Positions 1-8,917 of a stretch of 64,000 nt of DNA are shown here, piece after piece. Source of the stretch: Agrobacterium tumefaciens (GTDB taxonomy: Bacteria > Pseudomonadota > Alphaproteobacteria > Rhizobiales > Rhizobiaceae); the NCBI RefSeq assembly GCF_009649785.1, contig NZ_WJOK01000027.1, positions 1-64,000 on the forward strand. Direction: 5' to 3'. Positions within the stretch are counted from its first letter, which is position 1; each line of letters begins with the position of its first letter. The position numbers and the translations under genes were made by a program. The notes beneath the pieces were generated by a model. The model worked only from the letters and a program-made list of their open reading frames with translations. It ran no database searches and was not told where the DNA came from.

Positions 1-435
1 CATATCGGCTATGTCTCCGAGGCATGGGAGCGCCGGCTTGGCGAAGAACGTCAGAGCGAACAATGGCAGCGTGAGCAGCGTGATGTGATCGAGGTTCCCG
101 GCCTCACCTCGCGCAGCGCCGAAATCCTTGCCAAGGTGGAGAAGATGCAGGTCGAGAGGCGAAGCCAGTTCATCAAAGAGCTGCGGTCGTCTCCTGAGGG
201 GCAAACCGCGCTTGACGAGGCCAGGCTGGTGGCCGAAGCGCTCACGCGGCGGTTTGGTAATTCCGATCCCCGCAGGTTTACCGAGGAGCTCGAGGCACGC
301 ACGGAGCTCGCAAAGCAGGCCGAGCAGATCAACACAATCGCCCGCATGGTGCATCGTACACGCCATGCCGAGCTTAGCCATGACCACGCGTTGAGACAGC
401 AGAACCGGTCTCAGGGGCTTGGATTGAGCCGATAG
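1..435 (+). CDS. C-terminal part of an unrecognised, possibly conjugation-related protein (5' end outside window)
   Basis: The frame is open from the first base and stops at 435, so this is the last ~144 codons of a longer gene. The segment is hydrophilic, rich in Arg, Glu and Gln, and predicted helical, with no membrane segment or signal. Its style (alternating charged helices, an AEALTRRFG stretch, a Gln-rich tail) reminds me of the C-terminal ends of large rhizobial relaxases/mobilization proteins of the TraA kind. That is pattern memory, not a motif-level match. An internal ATG-less start at 85 is possible but unnecessary. The following gene is a truncated fragment, so this spot looks like an integration or deletion boundary. 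Confidence 0.4.
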   Translation, partial: HIGYVSEAWERRLGEERQSEQWQREQRDVIEVPGLTSRSAEILAKVEKMQVERRSQFIKELRSSPEGQTALDEARLVAEALTRRFGNSDPRRFTEELEARTELAKQAEQINTIARMVHRTRHAELSHDHALRQQNRSQGLGLSR

Positions 436-705
436 TGCGTGCCGACGACAACATTGGCGTCTTTTAATCGGTCACCCCAAAAGTGCGCCACGCTTCCAGA
501 TTTCCTAGGCGTCCCGATGCACCTATCACCGTTCAGCGCTCGAGACGGCTTCCCTCAGCAGTTCATCAGGACTGAATCAAACAAGCCGAGCTGTCCGGCG
601 AAACGGGGTACACTCCAGCCTGCCTACAGAGGGCCCCCACGAAATTGGGTCACACGAAGCCCAAGTAGCCCAGCGGCCTGCGCCCTGCCCGCCATCCTCG
701 AAGTT

Positions 706-1215
706 AACGAGGATATCCGCATGGGCGGCCAGGTGGTGACGGGGATAGGCTTCCTTGGCGCAGGACTGATCATGCGCACCGGCCTCAACATTCGCGGGTT
801 GAGCACGTCGGCGACAATATGGGCTACGGGAGCGATCGGCGTCCTTGCGGGTTATGGAGAAATTTTCGAGGCTGCTGAGGCAACGCTTCTAATCTTGTTG
901 ATCAACATAACCTCCCCCAGAGTTGTTCGGCTCATCGAGCGCTTTGTTCCACAACACCCAGTCGAGTCACAACGTCGTAGGGTTGAGGTCCGCACGACCA
1001 CGGAAAGCGAAACCGAGGTCCGGTCGAGTTTGATGAGCCAAACGCGTGACCATCAACTAGCAGTCACATCACTCGCACGGCGCGTCAATTCACTGGATAG
1101 GACCATCACCATTGATGTCACTATTTCAGGTGATGACGTTAACGACGAAGTCATGAGCGTTCTTGCGCAATCTCTTAGCTTGTCGCCAAACATTCTTTAC
1201 TGCACCTTCACGTAG
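706..1215 (+). pseudogene. MgtC/SapB family protein, 5'-truncated remnant
   Basis: The translation from about 706 carries the MgtC/SapB signature: a QVVTGIGFLGAGLIM stretch followed by GLNIRGLSTSATIW and an ATGAIGVLAGYG helix. A membrane helix and a soluble C-terminal domain follow, ending at 1215. Intact members have two to three further transmembrane helices (roughly 70-90 residues) before this signature. Here the open frame continues upstream to 439, but that part (about 90 residues, Pro/Arg/Ser-rich) does not resemble MgtC and has no helices. The gene therefore looks cut at its 5' end and joined to unrelated DNA near 690-705. MgtC-type proteins are inner-membrane proteins linked to low-magnesium or acid survival; this copy is probably inactive. 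Confidence 0.7.
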
Positions 1216-1462
1216 TTTGGAGACGCCAGGGCCGGTTCAACGACAATGCCATAGCCGCCATGTTCGCGCACACGAACATCACATTCCCTTGACATCTGTT
1301 CTCGGAGATTTTTGAGAGCTGTCACGATTTCGGCCGTCTGGCGCTTTTTCCAATGCCGTTTCCATGAGAGTCTTCACCAGTCTAAACTCAGAGGTTGTGT
1401 CGCTGTACTTTTCATTGCACGGTTAGGCAGAATTATAATTTTTGATGTTGACCGGGGAGCGG

Positions 1463-2626
1463 ATGGTACACGGAGAGAAATGCCGGTCTTTTGCATGTGT
1501 GCTTGTCGCAACTTCGGTCGCCGTTACGATGTTCGCCGGAACCGGTTTTGCACAGGATAACGATAGTGCCGTTCAAAATGCCGTACCGGTGATGAGAAAA
1601 TTCGATTTCTCAGCGCCAGCCCTCAATCTTGAAGGGACGCTTTCCCCAAATGCTACGGTCGAAACCGTACCAATGAGTCCGACGGAGCCTGGCACAATCG
1701 GTAATGTGAAAGTCATCGGAAAAATAACTTCAGATTCGTCCAGTCCGAAAATCGAGACGACCTTTATCGGGTACAATCTGCAGGCGCCATCGGCAGCGTT
1801 CCGGATCTGCACTTACCAGGCAGACACTGCTGGATACACAACGCGCGTCTCAAAAGTTGCATCGGACCTGACAGAAGCTATGCTTCTGGGCACCAAGGAT
1901 CAGAGCGGCGAACCACATAGCGCCCTTATCAGCTATTGCTTCTCTCGCGGGAAGCAGGCGCTGGGCATAAATTTCGTTGCAGATGTCAGCAACGCGGCGG
2001 ATGCTGACGCGGCTTATGATCTGGTAGTTCGGGCTGACAAGTATGCCGTTGCGTTCATTGACAGCCTCTCATGGGAAAATGGAGAAGAATCAAGCTTTGG
2101 GGAGGAGCTGCAATCGGTTCCTGTTCGGATAGCCAACGAGCGGATCGCACTCCGCATCCCGGACCAGTGGGAAATACCGATCAACGATTTTCATGGCGCT
2201 TTGCCGGCCGAGTTGCACATGATCAGGCGCAAGGGCGGAAGAGATGTTGGCCTGATATGGCTGCTCGTTCAGGACATGAAGGAAAAACCGGACCTGGAAA
2301 TGGCCGGAGCCACGATCGTGAGGGATTACTTTGTCAGGCAGACACCTGATGCCCGGCCACCCGCACTGATATCGAGTGAGGAAGACAGTCTGCTTGCAAA
2401 ACAGGGAATCCCCGCACGCACCTTCCGGTTTTCAGTGACAGACAAAAAAGGTCAGGACAGCGGCGATATAGATGCGACCGTCATATGGCGGAATGGGCGC
2501 CTGCATGTACTCACCCTTTGGTCAGCGTGGCCCTCCGCCGCCGATAACAGCAACTTCTTTTCCCGTCTTCCAGCTCTTACTGTCTACGATATCGTGCGAC
2601 AAGCCATGGTAACAACGCAGCAATAA
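1463..2626 (+). CDS. Secreted hypothetical protein (387 aa)
   Basis: No family recognised. The N-terminus has a classical Sec signal: basic residues (HGEKCR), a hydrophobic run (CVLVATSVAVTMFAG) and an AxA-like site (GFAQD), so the mature protein is probably periplasmic. The rest is a soluble mixed alpha/beta protein with few cysteines and no membrane segment. The ATG at 1463 is preceded by GGGGAG, but only 3-4 bases separate them. Upstream in-frame starts at 1442 (TTG) and 1445 (ATG) remain possible. The gene stands alone, about 140 bp before the DKNYY gene on the same strand, and precedes the T6SS island. Any functional link to secretion is only positional. Confidence 0.75.
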   Translation: MVHGEKCRSFACVLVATSVAVTMFAGTGFAQDNDSAVQNAVPVMRKFDFSAPALNLEGTLSPNATVETVPMSPTEPGTIGNVKVIGKITSDSSSPKIETTFIGYNLQAPSAAFRICTYQADTAGYTTRVSKVASDLTEAMLLGTKDQSGEPHSALISYCFSRGKQALGINFVADVSNAADADAAYDLVVRADKYAVAFIDSLSWENGEESSFGEELQSVPVRIANERIALRIPDQWEIPINDFHGALPAELHMIRRKGGRDVGLIWLLVQDMKEKPDLEMAGATIVRDYFVRQTPDARPPALISSEEDSLLAKQGIPARTFRFSVTDKKGQDSGDIDATVIWRNGRLHVLTLWSAWPSAADNSNFFSRLPALTVYDIVRQAMVTTQQ

Positions 2627-2768
2627 GGTCCGGCGCAGATAAAGAACCAAAGCGCACAAAATGTAGAAAAAACATCAAACTAGGGTATTTTCTTAAAGTA
2701 AAAAAAGCCTGTTTCCTTCTGGTATTTTGAGCCGCAAAAAATGGCGCAAGATAGACAGGTAAACTGGC

Positions 2769-4754
2769 TTGGAACCACGGCTGGCATTGACACCACAGAT
2801 CGGAGCGGACTTGGGCGGAACTAAGCTGACTGAACTTTTCCCACTACCCTATGCCCATTGGTATGCGGCCACTCTTTTTGCCGAGGCCGGGTATGCTGCG
2901 TCACAGATATTCGAGCGTCTCAACATAGATCCCGCGCGCTGGCAACGGTTCCAAGAGCGCTACAGCCAACTTCATTACGCCAATACAAATTGGGTTGCGG
3001 CCGCGTTCAGGCGGGACGGACTTCCCGAACCCGAGCAGGATCGGGCGCTTTTCCAGCGTCTGACGGGGAATGACGGCATCGGCCTATCGGTAACAGAACC
3101 CTTCAGCATGCGCACAGAGCTTGCGGCTTTGCGGCGGGCAGTCGAAGCTAATCCTCGAATCGGCCCCTTCGCCAATGTCGACTGGGTCGCGCATTACATC
3201 GGAGAAAGACGATTCCCGACCATCCGCTATATCCACAATGGCCATCAGGTCTATGTGGACGGCGCACCAATCCGCGACCGCAAGGGCGTCCCGTTGTCCG
3301 GGGTAGACCCCTTCACCTTTCGACAGCTTGGTGACCGCTGGTTTTGCGACGATAGACATGTCTACGGCCAGGGCGAGACACCAACGAAGCTTTTCTGGTT
3401 CTCAGCGCGCGGCGCCGATCCAGACAGCTTCACCGTTCTGAATCAACGTTATGGTGTCGACAAGGCCGCCGGTTATTACATTACCAACTTGCGCCTTCCC
3501 ACCGAGGAGCCGGGTACATTCGGGATCGTCAGCTATTATTACGGCAGCGGCCAGAAACCGGGCATCCGTATCGAAGAGAGTCACTACGCAAAGGACAGTC
3601 GCAAAGTCTATGCTTACGGGGTCGCGATTGAAGGCGCGGATGCGGCCAGTTTCCATTCCATCGGCGACGAAGGCAGATATTTCGCTGACAGGAAGCATGT
3701 CTATTGGGAGAAGAGCCTGATTCCCGACGCGGACCGAGAGAGTTTTGTCTGCGCATCAGAAGCAGGTCAGTATCGCGCTTATGACAGCGAGCGGCCGTAC
3801 TATGCAGGGCAACCTCAATCAGTCTCGGCAGAATTTGAGTCTTGGAGCGGCTATTTCGAGAACCATCCCGAGATTGCCGACAGCTGGTGGCACCGGGAGA
3901 AGGCACGCCGTGCGGTAAGCGCGTCTGTGGGGAATGAGCCAGTACCGATCGGCGGTCTCTATTACAGCGATGGACGCCGGATTCTGGTTAGGCCACAGCG
4001 TCCGCAGGAAGCCGAATGGGTCTCACTCGATCATTTCGACCACGACAGCTTCCGACACATCGTTGATGTGTTCGGGCAGGATCGGCACGGCCTGCGCTAC
4101 TTCTTGCCCGGCCTCGAACATTACGGGATGGAGCCCATTGAGAAAGCCGATCCCGCTAGCTTCGAAAAGCTCGACGGCCCATGGTTCAAAGACAAGCAGC
4201 AGGCCTATTACATCGACAGTACAGCACCTTTACCAGAGCTTGCTGTCGTCAAAATCGACATGGCGAGCTTCGAGGTTTTGGGCGGCGCCTATGCTCGTGA
4301 CGCAAAAGGGCTGATCGTTGAAGGTGTGCGCAAGCGCGGCATCGACAATCCCGCAGCGGTGGAATCGCTCGGCTTTTCCTTTGCACGGATGGGCGATACC
4401 CTGCTTTATCGCGGGAAGCCCATCAGCCGGCCCGGCAAGGTCAATCCCGCCACAGCGCGTGGTGTCAACGATCAGCTTCGGATTGATGCGAACGGCGAGA
4501 TGCTGTTCGGAGGCAGTTATCGCAAAAAGATTCCTGGAATCGATCCAGCCATTTTGCATTTCCTCAACCGTGTATTCGCAGTTGACGCACGGCATGTTTA
4601 CGCGATGACCGATACAGGACTGCTGCTCATTGAGGATATTGAACCGGGCGAAGTCGAGCTAGCCGGCCTCTACGCGGTCCGGGTGGGCGACACACAGCTC
4701 CACGTTTCCGGTGGCATCGTAAGGCGGTTACGACCCGAAGATACAAGTGGATGA
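2769..4754 (+). CDS. DKNYY-repeat family protein (661 aa)
   Basis: The protein contains several repeats of the DKNYY type. Each has an aromatic/Asp core such as YAKDSRKVYAYG or YFADRKHVYW, followed by a loop and a D-x-x-SF element (PDADRESF, ADPASFEKL, DMASFEVL). They are spread from about residue 150 to the C-terminus. The first ~130 residues are a distinct helical region. No signal peptide or membrane segment is visible, so it is probably cytoplasmic unless the start is wrong. The reading frame has no ATG near its beginning. TTG at 2769 is the longest option, and a TTG at 2811 with GGAG upstream is an alternative. The biochemical function of DKNYY repeats is not established. It lies between a secreted protein and the convergent 308-residue gene, at the edge of the T6SS island. 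Confidence 0.75.
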   Translation: MEPRLALTPQIGADLGGTKLTELFPLPYAHWYAATLFAEAGYAASQIFERLNIDPARWQRFQERYSQLHYANTNWVAAAFRRDGLPEPEQDRALFQRLTGNDGIGLSVTEPFSMRTELAALRRAVEANPRIGPFANVDWVAHYIGERRFPTIRYIHNGHQVYVDGAPIRDRKGVPLSGVDPFTFRQLGDRWFCDDRHVYGQGETPTKLFWFSARGADPDSFTVLNQRYGVDKAAGYYITNLRLPTEEPGTFGIVSYYYGSGQKPGIRIEESHYAKDSRKVYAYGVAIEGADAASFHSIGDEGRYFADRKHVYWEKSLIPDADRESFVCASEAGQYRAYDSERPYYAGQPQSVSAEFESWSGYFENHPEIADSWWHREKARRAVSASVGNEPVPIGGLYYSDGRRILVRPQRPQEAEWVSLDHFDHDSFRHIVDVFGQDRHGLRYFLPGLEHYGMEPIEKADPASFEKLDGPWFKDKQQAYYIDSTAPLPELAVVKIDMASFEVLGGAYARDAKGLIVEGVRKRGIDNPAAVESLGFSFARMGDTLLYRGKPISRPGKVNPATARGVNDQLRIDANGEMLFGGSYRKKIPGIDPAILHFLNRVFAVDARHVYAMTDTGLLLIEDIEPGEVELAGLYAVRVGDTQLHVSGGIVRRLRPEDTSG

Positions 4755-4794
4755 GTAATGCCTGATATCAAAGCTCCCCCCGAGGCTGGGTGCG

Positions 4795-5721
4795 TCAGTA
4801 GTGACGAGCGGCGTGCGGAGGTGCCAGGGCGGTGAAACCTGCGCCGTTGAAGTCATGCAGGCGCGAGGAAGACTCAATAGGCATGACATTACCGGATCGG
4901 AAGTCGCTTTTTGCCAGCCTATAGAGGCACCCGCCGCGTGCAAACACCAGATCGCCGCCATCCCAGTCTGCCCAATCCGTTTCCGGAAGGTCGACAAGCA
5001 ATGTTCCGTCCCGGTCAAACACGCGGTAGTCCAGTCCGTACCACGCCTTTTGACTGCGACCGATCGAATGAAGAACCATCTGAAGGCTCCGGCCGTTTGC
5101 ACCCGGTTTTTGCAGGACACGCGGCTTGTTGAAGCTGTAAAAGGTCGAGGCCTTCAGGCCATTGGTTTGCCCCTCACCGGCGTCGATCACACGCCAACCG
5201 TCACGCGCAAGTATGTAGCCGCTGATGGGCTCGTCCTCTCCACGTCCCGACAATATACCGCACGGGTCCACTTGCATGCCTCGCTTCAATCGAAAACCTG
5301 GAGCGAACGAGACGCGGTTATCGTCAAACGGATGGTTGAGAAGCAGTTTGTTCTCGTCCTCGAAAACACCGCCTCCTCCCCACGCGTCTCCTTTTGGCCA
5401 AAGCGTCAGTGCGGTGAAGAATGGCGGCTTCGATATGGCCGTCCAGCTCGCGTAGGGCGGGCGATTTGTGGCCGCGAAGTAGACCAGAAGTTCTCCGGAC
5501 GGAGAAAGATCGCAGCGTCTCTCGTAGACCCGTCCCTTCAACCATTGACCATGTTCAAAAGTGTCGGTGCGCAAGTCCCAGCGAATGAGCTGCACCAGCC
5601 GGCTCGGGCCGCGCCGAAATATGACACCTGTTCTCGCTGACCGTGCCAGGATCGCATACAGCCTCGGTGCAAGTGCCTTCCGAGAAGGATCTACAGTCTG
5701 CTTGCCTTTCTCTACAGCCAC
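4795..5721 (-). CDS. Uncharacterised 308-residue protein
   Basis: I recognise the overall style of a widespread but unnamed bacterial family of about 300 residues, with segments GVIFRRGPSRLVQLIRWD, YERRCDLSPSGELLVYFAA and a glycine-rich LWPKGDAWGGGG, but know no function. The sequence is soluble and rich in Trp, Gly and Asp. Strand-turn-strand spacing suggests a beta-propeller or WD-like fold (inference). There is no signal peptide. The start is GTG at 5721; AGGTGG lies at the start codon itself, so the exact start is uncertain. It converges on the DKNYY gene with about 40 bp between the stops, and diverges from a small membrane protein gene. Confidence 0.7.
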   Translation of the reverse strand: MAVEKGKQTVDPSRKALAPRLYAILARSARTGVIFRRGPSRLVQLIRWDLRTDTFEHGQWLKGRVYERRCDLSPSGELLVYFAATNRPPYASWTAISKPPFFTALTLWPKGDAWGGGGVFEDENKLLLNHPFDDNRVSFAPGFRLKRGMQVDPCGILSGRGEDEPISGYILARDGWRVIDAGEGQTNGLKASTFYSFNKPRVLQKPGANGRSLQMVLHSIGRSQKAWYGLDYRVFDRDGTLLVDLPETDWADWDGGDLVFARGGCLYRLAKSDFRSGNVMPIESSSRLHDFNGAGFTALAPPHAARHY

Positions 5722-5992
5722 CTGAGCAACTTTCTTCCGGCACTATCTGACGCCGTCATGTAGGACGTCACATGACAGTTTATCCCTGTGTCCGCATCAA
5801 GCTTGCGGACTTCCATCTCTCACCTCTCCGAAATACCGCGCAACACCATTATCAGATACTGGACGAAAAAATCGACATTGCGTAGTTTTAAACAACAACT
5901 GCATCCATTGAAGCGATTTGACACTTCGTCTCCCACGATTTGATCCAAACCCGGATACGTCGCCGTTTCAACCGATCGAACAGGAGAAACGC

Positions 5993-6271
5993 TTGCTGAT
6001 ACTTGAGATCGTCATTTTTTCTGCGGCTCTTATCGCGGTTGGCCTTCTGGCTGTGCAGCAGATTATCGCGCAGGTTCGGGAGTATAATTTCTACAAGAAG
6101 AATGGTGGTGATTTTTCTGTCGACAGCAACATGGATCACGTCAAACTTGACAGATCCATGCACTATAACGACCTCCGCCTCACGAACTGGCAGCGATTTT
6201 ATCTGTTCCGCCCAGCCTGCATCGCGATGCTCGTCTTTGTTTGGGCTATGATGGTAGTCTCTTTGCTTTAA
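5993..6271 (+). CDS. Small two-helix membrane protein (hypothetical)
   Basis: This short gene encodes a protein with an N-terminal hydrophobic helix (LEIVIFSAALIAVGLLAV), a polar middle of about 45 residues (Asp, Asn and Tyr rich) and a C-terminal helix (ACIAMLVFVWAMMVVSLL). TTG at 5993 is chosen because AGGAG sits about 6 bases upstream. A longer version from TTG at 5918 would add 25 polar residues. The two hydrophobic segments and the well placed ribosome site argue for a real gene over the opposite-strand frame across 5888-6331. No family recognised. It diverges from the 308-residue gene. Confidence 0.5.
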   Translation: MLILEIVIFSAALIAVGLLAVQQIIAQVREYNFYKKNGGDFSVDSNMDHVKLDRSMHYNDLRLTNWQRFYLFRPACIAMLVFVWAMMVVSLL

Positions 6272-6701
6272 CTGAAACGCCAGGCTTAGGTTGCCCTTGG
6301 CATTGCTCGTCGACCAGACTGGTTTCGGCAAGCCCCCTGCAGCACCTCACCGGTGCCAAGACAATGCGATTTTGTTCGGCAAGCGGTCGGAGGCAATGGC
6401 GATCTTAGTCATTCGGTTTAGGCCGAGGTTTAAATTTGACGTGCCTGCGTATAGCGCTGCGATTGCGTGTGGCCATGCGGGCTGTTCAAAGCCACCTCGA
6501 CGTTAAGCGGATACAAATGCCTCTTCTGGCTGCGCAAATCCGCAAGATGCGCTTAAACGCTGAACTCGAGGTCCAAATCGTTGACCTTCGCGATCGCATT
6601 CGTTCCGCTCTTCGTGTAGACGACCTAGGTGCCGGCCAGCGAATACATTCCCAGACCCTTCCCGCACACCCGTGATCAGTCCTCAGTGGGGTCGTCCGCC
6701 A
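6272..6701. other. Gene-poor stretch between the small membrane gene and the T6SS effector operon
   Basis: I see no convincing gene in these 430 bases. Short open frames occur on both strands but lack ribosome sites, membrane segments or family motifs. The stretch lies downstream of the minus-strand effector operon (last stop at 6702) and so probably contains its transcript end, but I could not identify a clear stem followed by a T-run. It may be the left edge of the T6SS island. Confidence 0.5.
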
Positions 6702-7151
6702 TTACCCGATCGTATAGTTCGATGCTACGCCGCGAAGATGTGTGACCGTCGCTTGCGACAAAACACCACTGCCCAGATAATCAGCAAAGCTGAATGAGAA
6801 TATGTCACTTCGTTCTATCGCCTTGACCAGATTGGTATCACCAAAGACAACGAGGTATTCGTGATCCTCCGGCGCCCAGATCCAGAGATCATGAGCTGAA
6901 AAATGGATCAGAAGGCCATAAGGCGAATTTTCAAACAGTGCATCAAGCACCAACCCGACCGGTTGCGGTGCAAAATGGCGCGGAGGCTGACCGAACTCGT
7001 AAGCAGCGAAATCAATCTCGTTACTACCGATACGCGCGGCGACGAGAGCGATTTCCTCCTCGCTTGGAAATTCGGGGTAAATCCTCGCCGCGAAATTTCT
7101 GTTTCGAATGGCCTGATGATCCAGCGTGCAGTCTTTTCCAATGAAGTCCAT
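6702..7151 (-). CDS. Candidate T6SS immunity protein (149 aa)
   Basis: This is the last gene of the minus-strand T6SS operon, starting 2 bp after the stop of the candidate toxin gene. The product is small, acidic and soluble, without a signal peptide, so it should stay in the cytoplasm. It has aromatic-rich segments such as HDLWIWAPEDHEYLVVFGD and resembles in composition the small immunity proteins that follow toxin genes. I do not recognise a named immunity family. The role is inferred from position: T6SS effector genes are normally followed at once by an immunity gene. A cytoplasmic immunity protein would fit a toxin acting on nucleic acids or nucleotides in the cytoplasm. Confidence 0.6.
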   Translation of the reverse strand: MDFIGKDCTLDHQAIRNRNFAARIYPEFPSEEEIALVAARIGSNEIDFAAYEFGQPPRHFAPQPVGLVLDALFENSPYGLLIHFSAHDLWIWAPEDHEYLVVFGDTNLVKAIERSDIFSFSFADYLGSGVLSQATVTHLRGVASNYTIG

Positions 7152-7153
7152 AA

Positions 7154-7702
7154 TTAAACCCCAGGTCCGTCATTATAGCGTATCTCGGTCTGACGACCGT
7201 TTGGCCTACGTATTTGCAACGTCGGACGACCGTCAGAGCTTCCCGGACGGACGGTAACCTTGCTGCCGTCTTCCAGTTCCCCCGTGCGGCCCGGCCCGTA
7301 TTGTGTTTCGATACCTTTCTCCTTGCCCGGTTTCAAGGAATCGAAGTCGCGTTCAGCTTCCGCCATACCGCCATCCTTTTCGCCGTGTTTTGTCTTACCC
7401 TTTGTCTGTTGACTGACGCCCGCTTCATCCTCCAGTTCCTCTTGCCGCTTCTTCTGTTCTTCCGCCTTTGCCGAATCGCAGTTCCCAGTGCAGCTTCCCG
7501 CCTCGCCATCGGCGGGTTCAGAATGGCTCTCATTGTACATTTTGTAGAGTTCGTAACCTTCATAGGCCAGCATGGCGAGGCCCATTGCTGCACCAACTGG
7601 CCCAAGAAAACCGAGCGCGGCGCGGGCACCGAGCCTCGTTGCCACGCCTGCAGCCGCACGGCCAAGCAGAACCTCCCCGCCAGCAGCAGCCACGGCAGTC
7701 AT
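7154..7702 (-). CDS. Candidate T6SS effector: hydrophobic N-terminus plus C-terminal toxin-like module (182 aa)
   Basis: Residues ~1-55 are hydrophobic and Ala/Gly-rich with one or two potential membrane helices, like the N-termini of T6SS cargo that need a DUF4123 chaperone. A polar linker rich in Lys, Glu and Gln (about 60-130) follows. The C-terminal ~50 residues contain RTGELEDGSKVTVRPGSS then GRPTLQI and a terminal EIRY. To my recollection this ending recurs at the extreme C-termini of polymorphic toxins, but I cannot name the enzyme. The start ATG overlaps the stop of the DUF4123 gene (ATGA), and a small candidate immunity gene follows 2 bp later. PAAR, chaperone, toxin, immunity is the standard arrangement for a PAAR-delivered effector. 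Confidence 0.65.
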   Translation of the reverse strand: MTAVAAAGGEVLLGRAAAGVATRLGARAALGFLGPVGAAMGLAMLAYEGYELYKMYNESHSEPADGEAGSCTGNCDSAKAEEQKKRQEELEDEAGVSQQTKGKTKHGEKDGGMAEAERDFDSLKPGKEKGIETQYGPGRTGELEDGSKVTVRPGSSDGRPTLQIRRPNGRQTEIRYNDGPGV

Positions 7703-8916
7703 GCACCCCCCCGTTCTTTCGCCGCATTCGCCATCAGCCGCATCATTTCATCCAGCCGAGCGTCAGGATTGCGGCCTCTGAGGTTCTGGCGAATATCAGG
7801 TGCTTCGATGAAGCGCCCGTTGCTTGCGCTCATAAGGTAGGTCCACTGAAAGAATCCGCGCTCGGTTTTCAATCCGTAAATTCGTGCCTGTGTTTCATAT
7901 CGTTCCATGAATATGAGCGCTTCGCGCTCGTCCATGCCTTGTAGCAAGTGCGGCGCGGACCTTTGAAAGGCCGTCACTCGGCGGCGACGCGCGGCGAGCA
8001 TTCGCGATGCACTGATGACCTCGATATTCTCAGGAGTCAGGCGCAACATGCCGCCCTGCGCGACGACATCAACCGGTCGATGAGCGCGCTTGATGTTCCC
8101 ACCCCATGCCTCGGCCGGAGCGAAGTAGATTTCTTCGGCCGGGCCCATAAGGCGCACCACCTGTTCCGGCGAAAGCGCCGGCAACACCTGCATCATGACA
8201 TTCGGGTCGGCATGGCGGAAAACAACAATTTCGCTACGACCCCGCGCCTCTTCAAGATCAAGGCCGAACGATGCCCCTTCTTGCGCATCGCCGGCCGCCA
8301 AGGAGATATCACCGGCTTCTCCAGAAACCGAACCGCTCAATCCCGCGAGCGCGTCTCGCTCAAGCGGCAGAAAGATGCGGTTAATACCACGAAGATGCCT
8401 GTAGATTGTTTCCTCAGAAAGGCAGCGATCACCGACCCAGAATACCACAGCCGGCCTGTCTGCGATAAGCTTGAGCAGGGCCTCTATTCTGCTCTTTACC
8501 CGCCCAGGCAAATCGATCTCGTCGGCTGGCATCAAGCCGCCGCCACTTTCATCACCATTGGCGACTGCTTTCGCCATGTCATTCGACAGTTTCGCTGCCA
8601 GCGCCTGCAGTTCCTCGTCGCTTGGCTCCGCCGTCTCGACCAAGCTATCCGGCGCACTTGAGGCCGGCGGCGAAAGACTAAGTGAAACGAGCCACGGCCC
8701 GCCGAGCACAATTGCCGAATTGGAACCCGCCGACCGATAGAGCGGCCTGTGGCACAAACCAGCCGCCGAAAGATCCGCTGTTAGGTTACCGAAGAGAGCT
8801 CCGTCCAGCACCGCATAGATTCGCCTGTCGCAACTGTCCGCAATCCGGGAGAGGCGTTTCAGATAAACCTGACCGACCGCTGGCACCTCCGCTCCGCCGT
8901 TAAGCTGGCTCTGCAT
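7699..8916 (-). CDS. DUF4123-domain T6SS effector chaperone (Tap/TEC-like)
   Basis: The N-terminal half has the DUF4123 pattern: an early RIYAVLDGALF strand, a PLYRSAG segment, GPWLVSL, a later PAVVFWVGD strand, and a FRHADPNVMMQVLPALS helix followed by FAPAEAWGG. This family binds a cargo effector and loads it on VgrG or PAAR. The ~100-residue C-terminal extension is basic and helical. ATG at 8916 was chosen because it lies one base after the PAAR stop with a GAGG ribosome site; the open frame upstream merely overlaps PAAR. The product is 405 residues and cytoplasmic. Its position between PAAR and the toxin gene suggests that this toxin is the client. Confidence 0.8.
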   Translation of the reverse strand: MQSQLNGGAEVPAVGQVYLKRLSRIADSCDRRIYAVLDGALFGNLTADLSAAGLCHRPLYRSAGSNSAIVLGGPWLVSLSLSPPASSAPDSLVETAEPSDEELQALAAKLSNDMAKAVANGDESGGGLMPADEIDLPGRVKSRIEALLKLIADRPAVVFWVGDRCLSEETIYRHLRGINRIFLPLERDALAGLSGSVSGEAGDISLAAGDAQEGASFGLDLEEARGRSEIVVFRHADPNVMMQVLPALSPEQVVRLMGPAEEIYFAPAEAWGGNIKRAHRPVDVVAQGGMLRLTPENIEVISASRMLAARRRRVTAFQRSAPHLLQGMDEREALIFMERYETQARIYGLKTERGFFQWTYLMSASNGRFIEAPDIRQNLRGRNPDARLDEMMRLMANAAKERGGA

Positions 8917-8917
8917 C

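Noticed and set aside
4801-5640. Plus-strand 279-codon frame opposite the 308-residue gene
   Set aside because: The minus-strand protein has the look of a conserved family; the plus-strand translation does not.
5888-6331. Minus-strand frame opposite the small membrane protein
   Set aside because: The plus-strand product has two clear membrane helices and a well placed AGGAG, the minus-strand one has neither.
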